Of a stretch of 64,000 nucleotides of DNA, positions 33,846 to 42,467 are shown one piece after another (within the stretch, counting starts at the first letter, position 1; each line of letters begins with the position of its first letter). The notes below the pieces were generated by a model that was given only the letters and a program-made list of their open reading frames with translations, had not been told where the DNA came from and ran no database searches. Made by a program: the position numbers and the translations under genes. The stretch comes from G965216905 sp965216905 (GTDB lineage Bacteria; Actinomycetota; Acidimicrobiia; Spongiisociales; ZC4RG35): contig OZ244213.1 in assembly GCA_965216905.1 (NCBI GenBank), positions 434,001 to 498,000 on the forward strand. Direction: 5' to 3'.

Positions 33846-34853
33846 ATGGATTTCGGCCTCGTCCTCCAGACCGACCCACCGGCCCGTCGCGTCGTCGACT
33901 TGATGGTCCGAGCGGAGAAACTCGGGTTCAGCCACGGCTGGACATTCGACTCCCACGTGCTCTGGCAGGAACCCTTCGTCGTCTACTCCCAGATCCTCGC
34001 CGCAACCGAGCGGCTGGTCGTCGGTCCGATGGTGACCAACCCCGGCACCCGCGACTGGACCGTCCTCGCATCGCTGTTCGCCACGCTCAACGAGATGTCC
34101 GGGGGGCGAACCGTCTGTGGCATGGGTCGAGGGGACTCGGCGCTTCGCTACATCGGCCGCAAGCCGCGAACACTGGCGACCACCGCCGCGGCAACCGCCG
34201 TCATCAAAGACCTGGTCGCCGGGCGGAAAGCGAGCTACAACGACAAGGAGCTCGACATTCCGTGGGTGGAGGGCGGGTACGAGCTCGATGTCTGGATGGC
34301 CGCGTACGGACCCAAGGCGCTGGCGTCGACGGGAACGTACTACGACGGCTACATCCTCCAGCTGGCCGACCCCCAGATCGCCGAGTGGACCATCGGGGCG
34401 GTGAAACAGGCGGCCGAGACGGCCGGCCGGGATCCGGAGTCCTTGTCGATTTGCGTAGCGGCGCCGGCCTATGTCGGCGACGATGTCGCCCACCAGCGCG
34501 ATCAGCTTCGCTGGTTCGGCGGGATGGTCGGCAATCACGTGCACGACATGGTCAACCGATACGGCGCCGAGGACCGCTCGAAGGTCCCAAAGGTCCTGGC
34601 CCACTACATCGCCGCCCGCGAGGGATACGACTACGACCATCATGGCAAGGCCGGGAACCCCTCCACCGACTTCGTGCCCGACGAGATCGTCGATCGATTC
34701 TGCGTGCTCGGGCCACCCGAGGCCCACGTCGAGCGTCTCCGAGAACTGGCGGGCCTGGGCGTCACCCAGTTCGCCATCTATCTGATGCACGACGACATGG
34801 AAGGGACCCTGGAGTCGTACGGGGCCGACATCATCCCGGCGTTCGCCGGGTGA
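33846..34853 (+). CDS. LLM class flavin/F420-dependent oxidoreductase; candidate for the missing dihydropyrimidine redox step
   Basis: 335 residues from ATG 33846 (AGAGGTGG upstream; a GTG at 33837 is possible). It has the luciferase-like barrel: MDFGLVLQTDPPARRVVDLMVRAEKLGFSHGWTFDSH, then VVGPMVTNPGTRDWTVLASLFATLNEMSGGRTVCGMGRGDSALRYIG, then KPRTLATTAAATAVIKDLVAGR. This is the branch annotated as TIGR03842-like F420-dependent oxidoreductases. It is the last gene of the pyrimidine operon, which has every downstream enzyme but no dihydropyrimidine dehydrogenase. Its role as F420- or FMN-linked uracil reductase is inference. An oxygenase role, as in RutA (also luciferase-like), is an alternative. 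Confidence 0.88.
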   Translation: MDFGLVLQTDPPARRVVDLMVRAEKLGFSHGWTFDSHVLWQEPFVVYSQILAATERLVVGPMVTNPGTRDWTVLASLFATLNEMSGGRTVCGMGRGDSALRYIGRKPRTLATTAAATAVIKDLVAGRKASYNDKELDIPWVEGGYELDVWMAAYGPKALASTGTYYDGYILQLADPQIAEWTIGAVKQAAETAGRDPESLSICVAAPAYVGDDVAHQRDQLRWFGGMVGNHVHDMVNRYGAEDRSKVPKVLAHYIAAREGYDYDHHGKAGNPSTDFVPDEIVDRFCVLGPPEAHVERLRELAGLGVTQFAIYLMHDDMEGTLESYGADIIPAFAG

Positions 34854-34946
34854 CACCTCAGCCTTCGGTTCGGCTTTCCTCCGTACACGCCGAGCGCAAT
34901 GGTGCTCGACCTCAAGGCGGCCCACCTTCACGCCGATGTCGAGCAC

Positions 34947-35657
34947 ATGTCTGCGATGTCCCGACTTCTGCTCGGCGTCGTGCTGGTCGTCTCCGCTTGC
35001 ACCACCAAGCCGGTTCAGATCGCCGCCGAACCGCCGCCACCCGCCGCTGCGGCCCCCACCCACCTCGCGAGCACGCCCGCGAGCACGGCAGCCTCGACGA
35101 CCACGACCACCGCTCCCCCGGCCACCGTCCCTGCCCTTCGTGAGCTCGACTACCCGACCGACCCCAACTGGCTCGAAGACCTGCCCGAGCCACTGATCGC
35201 ATTGGCCGGCGCACCGGCGCCATCGCCCAACCTCGCCATCGACGGACCCGAAGACATCGACCGCTGGGTGGCCGAAGTAACCAACTGGGCCGCCTGGGCG
35301 CAGGCCAACCCGCAGGACGCGCAAGACCACGTCGATGACGTCTACAAGTCGGGCTCGCCGGGCGCTCGATCCGAGCTCGAGAACCTCGATTGGCACATCG
35401 AACGGTTGTGGTTCACGCTCGGCTGGCCATACGAACCCCTCGACTCGGGCATCGAGGCAGACGACCTCGCCGACCAGCGAGTGACCATCGACGTCGCCGC
35501 CGGGAAGAACTTCTACACCTACAAGGTCGACGAGTTCGGCGCGGTGGAAGAAGTCAACGAGCCGGCGAAGTTCATGTTCCTCGTGCGATACACGGCCACC
35601 GAGATGGCGGACGGGCAATGGCGGATCGTCACGGTGGAGTCGCTCCCGCTGGGATAG
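34947..35657 (+). CDS. Hypothetical lipoprotein
   Basis: 236 residues from ATG 34947. The signal MSAMSRLLLGVVLVVSAC ends in a lipobox cysteine. A P/A/T/S-rich linker of about 50 residues follows, and then an acidic, tryptophan-containing globular domain (ELDYPTDPNWLEDLPEPLIALAG...IDRWVAEVTNWAAWAQANPQDAQDHVDDVY...WRIVTVESLPLG). No family is recognised. An ATG at 34899 is in frame but would bury the signal peptide. It follows the pyrimidine operon by 93 bp and may be separately transcribed. Confidence 0.75.
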   Translation: MSAMSRLLLGVVLVVSACTTKPVQIAAEPPPPAAAAPTHLASTPASTAASTTTTTAPPATVPALRELDYPTDPNWLEDLPEPLIALAGAPAPSPNLAIDGPEDIDRWVAEVTNWAAWAQANPQDAQDHVDDVYKSGSPGARSELENLDWHIERLWFTLGWPYEPLDSGIEADDLADQRVTIDVAAGKNFYTYKVDEFGAVEEVNEPAKFMFLVRYTATEMADGQWRIVTVESLPLG

Positions 35658-35676
35658 CGGAGTCTCGAGGGCTCGG

Positions 35677-36063
35677 CTATCGCCGGCGGTACTCCTCGTC
35701 GGTGACCTTGCGCGGCTCCCACACCGTGTCGCCTCCGGTGGTGAGGGACAGGTGCATCATCGGACTGTCGGCGGTGGCCCCGTGCCAGTGCAGCTCACCC
35801 GGCGGGGCGTAGACCACGTCGCCGGCGGCCACCTCGGCGGTCTCCCCTTCATCGGTCTGAACCAGACCCGCGCCGGCCACCACATACAACACCTGGCCTT
35901 CCGGGTGCCGGTGCCAATCGGTTCGTGCCCCGGGAGTGAACTGCACCCCGAGGGCGTTGAGGGCACCGTCGACCTGACTCAGCGGGCCAAACCAGACGTC
36001 TCCAGTGAAGTGCTCGGGCGGTGCCGGCGTCCACCGTTGCGACGATGCCGGGCGAAGTTCCAT
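35677..36063 (-). CDS. Cupin domain protein
   Basis: 128 residues forming one cupin barrel. Motif 1 is GARTDWHRHPEGQVLYVVAGAG, with two histidines and a glutamine or glutamate as metal ligands. Motif 2 is PPGELHWHGATADSPMMHLSL. The pattern with TPGARTDWHRHPEGQ is that of the small carboxymuconolactone/mandelonitrile-lyase-like cupins; the reaction is unknown. TAGCCT is six bases before the ATG at 36063, so the transcript may be leaderless. Confidence 0.87.
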   Translation of the reverse strand: MELRPASSQRWTPAPPEHFTGDVWFGPLSQVDGALNALGVQFTPGARTDWHRHPEGQVLYVVAGAGLVQTDEGETAEVAAGDVVYAPPGELHWHGATADSPMMHLSLTTGGDTVWEPRKVTDEEYRRR

Positions 36064-36075
36064 GGCCGCAGGCTA
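36064..36075 (-). promoter_or_regulatory. -10 element for a leaderless transcript (cupin)
   Basis: TAGCCT on the minus strand (36075-36070), then GCGGCC, then ATG at 36063. It is identical in sequence and spacing to the element before the 1-994 gene. Confidence 0.42.
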
Positions 36076-36204
36076 CCCGGATCTCACCGCCTCATCACTG
36101 CGATCTGTCGCAGGACCTCACTCGACGATCTGTCGGAATCGAACCGACTCCGTGTCAGGACGGGACCCCTCTACGGTGCCGAACTCGGCGAGCAAGAGGT
36201 AGAG

Positions 36205-36960
36205 GTGCTGGAAGCCATCAGGCATGTCCCGATCGTGACGACGGCGTTCGCAGCCTTCTTCACACTCGATCTGTACCGGCATTGGAGAGTCAACCCGAAG
36301 CGGTACCTCCTCTGGTGGATGATCGGCGTGGCGCTCTACGGCGTCGGGACCCTGACCGAGTCCATCACGACGGTATTCGGCTGGAGCCCCGTGGTGTTCC
36401 GTACTTGGTATGTGGCAGGCGCGCTGCTGGGCGGGGCACCGCTCGCCCAGGGAACGGCCTATCTACTGCTGAAGCGGAAGACCGCCGATCGCATCTCGAT
36501 CGCGTTGGCGGCATACGTCGGCGTGGCCGCGGTGTTCGTTGCGTCGACACCGTTGAACCCTGCGCTCGTCGAGCCGCATCGGCTGTCTGGACAGGTCATG
36601 GAGTGGCAGTGGGTCCGGCTGTTCTCACCGCTTGTGAACACCTATGCCCTCATCATGCTGGTCGGCGGTGCCGCCTGGTCGGCGTGGCGTTATCGCCGGA
36701 GAAGTGGACGAAGTGGCCCTCGCGTCACCGGCAACTGGCTGATCGCCATCGGAGCACTTCTTCCAGGAATCGGGGGATCGTTCACCCGCGCCGGTCTGGT
36801 CGAAGTCCTCTACGTGGCCGAGATCGTGGGCCTGGTGCTCATCTATCTCGGGTATCGCATCATCTCAGAGGATCGTGGCGAATCGATCCACAACAACCAG
36901 CGCACCATCGACGACTCGCCGAAGGAATCGGCCCACCGAGTCGACACGGGGCCCCGCTGA
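36205..36960 (+). CDS. Unknown integral membrane protein, about seven helices
   Basis: 251 residues from GTG 36205, which has AAGAGG six bases upstream. Hydrophobic segments: VPIVTTAFAAFFTLDLY, YLLWWMIGVALYGVGTLTE, YVAGALLGGAPLAQGTAYLL, ISIALAAYVGVAAVFVAST, LVNTYALIMLVGGAAWSAW, WLIAIGALLPGIGGSF and LYVAEIVGLVLIYLGYRII. The C-terminal tail is hydrophilic. This layout resembles small sensor or carrier-like 7-TM proteins, but I recognise no family. The longer frame upstream passes through the cupin gene on the other strand and is not used. Confidence 0.75.
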   Translation: MLEAIRHVPIVTTAFAAFFTLDLYRHWRVNPKRYLLWWMIGVALYGVGTLTESITTVFGWSPVVFRTWYVAGALLGGAPLAQGTAYLLLKRKTADRISIALAAYVGVAAVFVASTPLNPALVEPHRLSGQVMEWQWVRLFSPLVNTYALIMLVGGAAWSAWRYRRRSGRSGPRVTGNWLIAIGALLPGIGGSFTRAGLVEVLYVAEIVGLVLIYLGYRIISEDRGESIHNNQRTIDDSPKESAHRVDTGPR

Positions 36961-36996
36961 CCAACCAACATCGACGACTCGGCACCGTCCCTCCCG

Positions 36997-37983
36997 CTAC
37001 GCCGGTTCGGCAATGAAGAGGAGCCGACCGGCATCCCCCACGACCGAGATGAACCGCAGGTCGTAGACGACGCCGTTCAAGGTCTCCTCACCGTCCACCC
37101 CTTCGAGCTGTGGATCGGCCAGATCGAGGCCGAGCCGGGCGAGCAGCGCCCGGCGCTGCGGACCGTCGAGCGACGGGTCGACCACCGCCATCGTCACGCC
37201 GAGCGCCCCGATGGCAAACCCGTCGCTCTCCGGATCGCCGCTGGGATCGATGGTCAGCGTCAACGAGTTGAGAATTCCTTCCTCGTCCACGAGACCGGCG
37301 ATCACCACCATCTCCGAGAGCGACGCTTCGAAGGACATCGTTCCCAGCCCACCGAGCGTCAGCTGCGGGCTGTCGAGGTCGACGGCGGTTCGGTTCCACA
37401 TCTGCTGGAAGTCCTCCGGTGTGGAGGTGAAGACCGCCGGCTTCTCCGGCTCGGGCACGGAGGAGGTGGTCGTCGTCGGAGCGGTCGTGGTCGTGGCGGG
37501 ACCGGAGCTGCCACCGAACGACCAATCGTCGAACGTGGCAACCGCCACCAAGCCCAGGATCGCAACCACCGACACCGCCAGCCCGATCTGCGCCCGACGC
37601 GGCGAAAAGAGGGACTGAGTATCGGTTGGGACGGATGGCGCATCGTCTTCGGTCGGTGACGGCTCCTCCTCGACCGGCGGCAGGGGTTCGATGACCGAGC
37701 GCATCACACCGATCCGTTCTGCGAGCGACGACGCCTGGAGCTGCTGGGCCGCTGCCAGCCCGAACGACCGAGGTTCGTCGGGACGGAAAGTGGCCCGTTC
37801 CCCGTCGACCCACAGTGCGAACACGGCGTCGTCGGAGGTCGAGACACGGCAGTACTTCAGCGGCCAGTCGCCGATCGGAGAACCGTCGGCGCTGATGGAC
37901 AGAACCTCATCGCTGATGGTGACCGTCGCATCGAAGCGCGACTGGTCCTCGAGCGCCAGCTTCCCGGTGAACCGCTTGTACAC
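36997..37983 (-). CDS. Unknown single-pass membrane protein, short paralogue of 21336-23438
   Basis: 328 residues from GTG 37983. The N-terminal domain (KRFTGKLALEDQSRFDATVT...DDAVFALWVDGERATFRPDE) and the C-terminal domain (SLTLTIDPSGDPESDGFAIG...ALGVTMAVVDPSLDGPQRRA...LLFIAEPA) align with both ends of the 700-residue protein. Between them are a short acidic/proline linker and one membrane helix (AQIGLAVSVVAILGLVAVAT, about 131-150), so the C-terminal domain should be outside the cell. No known family is recognised. The start is six bases from TAGTTT. Confidence 0.82.
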   Translation of the reverse strand: MYKRFTGKLALEDQSRFDATVTISDEVLSISADGSPIGDWPLKYCRVSTSDDAVFALWVDGERATFRPDEPRSFGLAAAQQLQASSLAERIGVMRSVIEPLPPVEEEPSPTEDDAPSVPTDTQSLFSPRRAQIGLAVSVVAILGLVAVATFDDWSFGGSSGPATTTTAPTTTTSSVPEPEKPAVFTSTPEDFQQMWNRTAVDLDSPQLTLGGLGTMSFEASLSEMVVIAGLVDEEGILNSLTLTIDPSGDPESDGFAIGALGVTMAVVDPSLDGPQRRALLARLGLDLADPQLEGVDGEETLNGVVYDLRFISVVGDAGRLLFIAEPA

Positions 37984-38061
37984 GAGCGAAAACTACACCC
38001 GACGCTGCGGATTGGCGACGCTCCGCCAAGGTGATCACGGCAACGAGCCTACGCTGCCTCG
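37984..38061. promoter_or_regulatory. Divergent promoter with two leaderless-type elements
   Basis: On the minus strand TAGTTT (37995-37990) is six bases before GTG 37983. On the plus strand TACGCT (38050-38055) is six bases before GTG 38062. Neither gene has a ribosome-binding site in this 78-bp gap. Confidence 0.45.
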
Positions 38062-40515
38062 GTGCAGCCTCCACCGACCGGGTTGCCGATCGAGGAAGTC
38101 GTCGACCACGTCGCCGGAGCGCTCACCGAGCACCGGGTGGCGGTGGTGACCGCTCCTCCCGGCACCGGAAAGACGACCGTGCTCCCCCTCCGCCTGCTCG
38201 CCCAACCGTGGCTGGCAAACCAGCCACGGATCGTGGTCCTCGAGCCCCGCCGAATCGCCACCCGCGCCGCCGCCCACCGGATGGCCGCCCTCCTCGGGCA
38301 GGAGGTCGGCGCGACGGTCGGGTTCGTCACGAGAGACCAGCGAGCAACCAGCCCGGCCACGAGGGTCGAGGTCGTGACCGAGGGCGTCCTCACTCGGCGG
38401 CTGCAGCGCGATCCGACGCTACCGGGCACCGGACTCGTCGTCTTCGACGAGATCCATGAGCGCAACCTCCAAACCGATCTCGGGCTCGCCCTCGCCATCG
38501 AGAGCCGTTCGGTGTTCCGGCCCGACCTTCGGCTGATGGCGATGTCGGCGACGATCGATTCGACGGCGATCGCCCAACTCCTCGGCGGGGAGAACCCGGC
38601 GCCGGTGATCGACGTGTCCGGGATTCAGCACCCGGTGGACATCAAGTGGCGACCCCCGGCTCGGGGCGGCGGTCGCTCCGGGAGGTCTCGGCGGATTGCC
38701 GACCATACGGCTCGTGTCGTGCGCGAAGCGATCACCACTGCGGCGGGGGACGTGCTCGTGTTCCTCCCCGGAATCCGTGAGATCGATGAAACCGCCGCGC
38801 TCCTCGTCGACATCCCGGCCCAGGTGCATCGACTCCACGGAAGCCTGACACTCGAGGAACAGGACACCGCCATCCAACCGGCGGCCTTTCCCAAGGTGGT
38901 CCTGTCGACGGACATCGCCGAGAGCAGCCTCACCGTCGAAGGTGTCAGGGTCGTGGTCGACGCCGGATTGGCCCGCGCCCCTCGATTCGATGCGGGAACC
39001 GGTATGACGAGGCTGCGCACCGTCTCGATCTCGCGGGCGTCGGCCGATCAACGCGCCGGACGGGCCGGACGGCTCGGACCCGGTGTCTGCTTCCGGCTCT
39101 GGTCGAAGATCGAACACGGTGCGAGACGTCCCGACATCGAGCCCGAGATCGTCCAGGCCGACCTCGCCGGCTTCTCGCTCGAGGCGGCGGCGTGGGGAGT
39201 GCGGGATCCCTCCCGGTTGCCGCTCCTGGACCCACCCCCTGCCAGAACCCTGACCGAAGCCCACTCGCTTCTCGTGCGACTCGGCCTGGTGGACGAACGG
39301 AATGCCATCACCGATCGTGGCAGGCGGGCCGTGCACCTGCCGGTTCACCCCAGGCTGGCGGCGATGATGCTGGCGGCACCGGCCGCCGATGCCGGCCTCG
39401 CCGCGTTGGTGGCCGCGCTGATCGAGGAACGCGACCCGGTCACGGGACCTTTCTCTGAGCGCCCCGCTGACTTGGGACTGCGGATCGAGGCGATCACCGG
39501 CCGTTCCCGTTCGGTCCGTCTCGACCGACGACGCACCGATCGAATCGAACGCACCGCCGCCGACCTCGTGCGACGCGCGGGTCTACCGAGTCACTCCATC
39601 GAGGCGTCCCATGCCGGACCCGTGCTGGCGCTGGCATTTCCCGACCGGCTCGCCACGAGACGCGGCAGTCGCGGTCGCTTCCAGTTGCGAGGCGGAACGA
39701 CCGCCTGGCTGCCGGAAACGGATGAACTGGCGGCGGAGGCATTCATCGTCGTCGCCGAGACCGACGGCAAGCGAAAGGACGCCAGGATCCGATCGGCGGC
39801 GGCCATCGACCGCGAAGACGTGCTTCGTGTGTTCTCAGAGGACGTCGATCGGACATCGGAGCTGCGCTGGCGAGGTGAACGCCTCGTGCAGGTGGATGCG
39901 GCCACGATCGGGGGTGTCGTGCTCACCGAGACCGAGATCGGTGCCTCACCGTCGGCGGACACCCTCTCGTTGGTCCTCAGGCGCTTGGCATCGGACGGCC
40001 TTCACCGGCTCCCGTGGTCGCCGGCCGCCACGTCGATCCGCACTCGCGTGCAATACCTCAGAGCGACGGTGGGCGATCCGTGGCCCGACTTCTCCGACGA
40101 CGCACTCCGCAAGAGCACCGAGGTTTGGCTGGCACCGTTTGTCGGCGATGTCACCGCACTCGACCAGCTCGCCGGCCTCGACATGGCAATGGTGCTCCGC
40201 TCGACGCTCGGTCCGCTGTCGTCTCGTCTCGAACAGGAGGCTCCGACACGGATCGAATTGCCGAGCGGACGGAGCGCACGGGTCGAGTATCGCGACCGGG
40301 GTCCGGTCATCCGGGCACGCGCCCAGCACCTCTTCGGTGTGCGGACCACCCCGCGTATCGGCGGGAAGGCCGTCACCATGGAGATCCTGTCTCCCGCCGA
40401 CCGACCGATCCAAACCACCAGCGACCTCGAGAACTTCTGGACGGGATCCTGGAAGGAGGTTCGACGCGACATGGCGGCGCGGTATCCCAAACACGACTGG
40501 CCGGAGGACCCGTGA
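38062..40515 (+). CDS. hrpB: ATP-dependent RNA helicase HrpB
   Basis: 817 residues, the usual HrpB length. The DEAH/DExH helicase motifs are in order: motif I APPGTGKTTVLPL (31-43), Ia VLEPRRIATRAAAHRMAA, II VVFDEIHERNL, III MSATID, then IV-VI in VLVFLPGIREID, LSTDIAESSLTVEGVRVVVDAG and QRAGRAGRLGPG. The HrpB-specific C-terminal region ends PVIRARAQHLFGVRTTPRIGGK...ISPADRPIQTTSDLENFW-like text. It unwinds RNA in an unknown cellular role. It starts with GTG and converges on the antiporter gene, 19 bp away. Confidence 0.96.
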   Translation: MQPPPTGLPIEEVVDHVAGALTEHRVAVVTAPPGTGKTTVLPLRLLAQPWLANQPRIVVLEPRRIATRAAAHRMAALLGQEVGATVGFVTRDQRATSPATRVEVVTEGVLTRRLQRDPTLPGTGLVVFDEIHERNLQTDLGLALAIESRSVFRPDLRLMAMSATIDSTAIAQLLGGENPAPVIDVSGIQHPVDIKWRPPARGGGRSGRSRRIADHTARVVREAITTAAGDVLVFLPGIREIDETAALLVDIPAQVHRLHGSLTLEEQDTAIQPAAFPKVVLSTDIAESSLTVEGVRVVVDAGLARAPRFDAGTGMTRLRTVSISRASADQRAGRAGRLGPGVCFRLWSKIEHGARRPDIEPEIVQADLAGFSLEAAAWGVRDPSRLPLLDPPPARTLTEAHSLLVRLGLVDERNAITDRGRRAVHLPVHPRLAAMMLAAPAADAGLAALVAALIEERDPVTGPFSERPADLGLRIEAITGRSRSVRLDRRRTDRIERTAADLVRRAGLPSHSIEASHAGPVLALAFPDRLATRRGSRGRFQLRGGTTAWLPETDELAAEAFIVVAETDGKRKDARIRSAAAIDREDVLRVFSEDVDRTSELRWRGERLVQVDAATIGGVVLTETEIGASPSADTLSLVLRRLASDGLHRLPWSPAATSIRTRVQYLRATVGDPWPDFSDDALRKSTEVWLAPFVGDVTALDQLAGLDMAMVLRSTLGPLSSRLEQEAPTRIELPSGRSARVEYRDRGPVIRARAQHLFGVRTTPRIGGKAVTMEILSPADRPIQTTSDLENFWTGSWKEVRRDMAARYPKHDWPEDP

Positions 40516-40534
40516 CGGCCAATCAGGGCGGCGA

Positions 40535-42319
40535 TCACACCGCCCGCTCGAGCCAGATCACCAGGTCACCGTTCTGAACCTGGTCTGCCAGCGGCCGCAC
40601 CGGATCGGCGGTACCGACGAGGAGTCGTCGACCTCTGACGACGAACAGGACCACGTCCTCATCCCCCAGTTGTGACCGGAGCGGGGCATCGTCGGAGATC
40701 TTGGTGCGCCGGATTCGTCCTTCGGCCAGCGTCTTCTCCAATGCGTCATGATCCAGCGCCTCGGCGAACAACACCCGGCCACCCAGGTCGACCACCGACC
40801 CCTCCACCCCCGGCGGCCCGGCCGCGGCGTCCAACTGGTACGTGTTGTTCCCACCGAAGATCTCCGCGAACCGTTGTGCGGCCAGCGTGTTGACCTCGTC
40901 GTTGGGGGTCAGGGCGAGCAACCGCCCCACCCCCGAGAGGTCGAGCGCCAGATCGATCTCCTCGTCGAGAACGTTGCCGTAGAAGGTCCGAAGCCCTGCC
41001 ATGCGCGCCGAGTAGTCGTCTCTCCGGTTGGTGGTGGCCACGATGACCTCGAATCCGGCGTCACCCAGCGCCTCCCCGAGCGCTCGCTCCACGGATCCCG
41101 CTCCGAGGATCAACACTCCCTCCTGCTGGGCGGTTGCCAACCCCAACCGACGGGCGAGCGGACCGGCGCCCAGCCCATACAGGAGAACACAGGCGACGAT
41201 GACGGCGAACGTCACTGCGGTGAGCCCTTCGATGCCCTCCACACCCACCTCTTCCAGTTCCAGAGCGAAGACCGACGCGATCGACGCGGCCACGATCCCT
41301 CGCGGGGCGACGCCGGCGAGAAACAGACGAACATTTCGATCCAGGCCCGCACCCAGCGTGGACAGGTAGACGGCAAGTGGCCGAGCGATGAGCACGAGGG
41401 CCGCGATCAAGCCCAGCACCCCGGGTCCCAACGCGGTGATCTCGTCCCTCGTCAACCGGGCGCTGAGGAGGATGAAGAGCACCCCGATCAACAAGATGCG
41501 AATCACCTCCGAGAAGTGGAGGATCTGCTCGGTCCGGACCCGCCGGTGGTTCGACAGGGCGAGGCCGAGCACCGTGGTCGCCAGCAGGCCCGATTCGTGC
41601 GCGAACGCGTTCGACGCGCTGAACGCCACCAACGCCCCCGCCAGTCCAACCAGTGGCAACAAGTGATAGGGAACCAGATGCAGCCGGAGGGCGATGATGA
41701 TCAGGGCAGCCGTCGCCGCACCGATGACCAGCCCCGCCACCACGAAGACCGCCACCTGGCCCGCCACCATCCCGGGGTTCCTCGACCCGGCTTCGGCACT
41801 CTGCAAGATGATGTCGAACGTGATGACGGCGAGCAACGCACCGATCGGATCCACGAAGATGCTCTCCCACTTCAAGAGCGACGAGACGGTCCGGTCGGGT
41901 CGCACGCTCTGAAGGATCGGCTGGATCACGGTCGGACCGGACACGACGAGAATGGCACCAACCAGGATCGCGCCGGCCGTCGAGAGGTTCGTGAAGGCGA
42001 GTGCGGCCAGGCTCCCGACGATCCACGTCACGACGACTCCGACGGATACCAGTGACCAGATCACCCGTTGCCGTCCCTTGACCTCGGAGATACGGAGGCT
42101 GAGGCCGCCTTCGAACAAGATCACCCCAACCGCCAGTGAGACCGCCGGCGCCAGGAGCGGGCCCAGCAACCCATCGGGATCCACCCATCCCATGCCGGGG
42201 CCGATCGTCAGGCCGATGACGAGCAAGAGCAGAATCGACGGGACGCGCAGCCTGGCTGCGATCCAGTTCCCGCCCACCGCCAGCACGACGATGGCGGCGA
42301 TCTGCACGCCGGGGTCCAT
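40535..42319 (-). CDS. Cation:proton antiporter (CPA family) with RCK/TrkA domains
   Basis: 594 residues from ATG 42319. About 12 membrane helices begin IAAIVVLAVGGNWIAARLRVPSILLLLVIGLTIGP and include the antiporter core (LFEGGLSLRISEVKG, VVSGPTVIQPILQSVRP, FVDPIGALLAVITFDIIL). The soluble tail has a Rossmann-type RCK_N domain (GVLILGAGSVERALGEALGDAGFEVIVATTNRRDDYSARM) and a TrkA_C-like end. It probably exchanges Na+ or K+ for protons and is gated by nucleotide binding. The best family match in form is NhaP2/RosB-like CPA1. The exact ion is unknown. Confidence 0.92.
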   Translation of the reverse strand: MDPGVQIAAIVVLAVGGNWIAARLRVPSILLLLVIGLTIGPGMGWVDPDGLLGPLLAPAVSLAVGVILFEGGLSLRISEVKGRQRVIWSLVSVGVVVTWIVGSLAALAFTNLSTAGAILVGAILVVSGPTVIQPILQSVRPDRTVSSLLKWESIFVDPIGALLAVITFDIILQSAEAGSRNPGMVAGQVAVFVVAGLVIGAATAALIIIALRLHLVPYHLLPLVGLAGALVAFSASNAFAHESGLLATTVLGLALSNHRRVRTEQILHFSEVIRILLIGVLFILLSARLTRDEITALGPGVLGLIAALVLIARPLAVYLSTLGAGLDRNVRLFLAGVAPRGIVAASIASVFALELEEVGVEGIEGLTAVTFAVIVACVLLYGLGAGPLARRLGLATAQQEGVLILGAGSVERALGEALGDAGFEVIVATTNRRDDYSARMAGLRTFYGNVLDEEIDLALDLSGVGRLLALTPNDEVNTLAAQRFAEIFGGNNTYQLDAAAGPPGVEGSVVDLGGRVLFAEALDHDALEKTLAEGRIRRTKISDDAPLRSQLGDEDVVLFVVRGRRLLVGTADPVRPLADQVQNGDLVIWLERAV

Positions 42320-42425
42320 CACCGGCCTCGCAACATGGGTGGTCCGTCCATGAAGGTTGCACCCAACCAGATCGGCTCCCTTCCACAAAGCCAGGCCGGC
42401 GGGCGGCCCTCTCTGTCGCCCAGTG

Positions 42426-42467
42426 AACATAGATATTGATCGCGATGAACCTAGGTATCCTGGAGGT
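42426..42467 (+). promoter_or_regulatory. Promoter/operator region of the HTH-TOBE and mod genes
   Basis: The AT-rich stretch contains a palindromic core ATCGCGAT (42439-42446) with partly symmetrical flanks, and TATCCT (42456-42461) six bases before ATG 42468. The same six bases hold GGAGG, so the start may use either a leaderless or a weak Shine-Dalgarno mode. The dyad is a candidate molybdate-responsive operator for the product itself. Confidence 0.38.

Noticed and set aside
34858..34885. Terminator after the pyrimidine operon (AGCC...GGCT followed by TTT)
   Set aside because: The stem has only four pairs and several alternative foldings. It is too weak to annotate.
36132..36148. tRNA-like T-arm on the minus strand (GTCGG-TTCGATT-CCGAC)
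   Set aside because: The five-pair stem and loop are perfect, but the seven bases after it have no matching acceptor strand about 60 bases upstream. No anticodon stem or D-arm can be drawn, and no CCA-type end is present. It is chance or at most a fragment.
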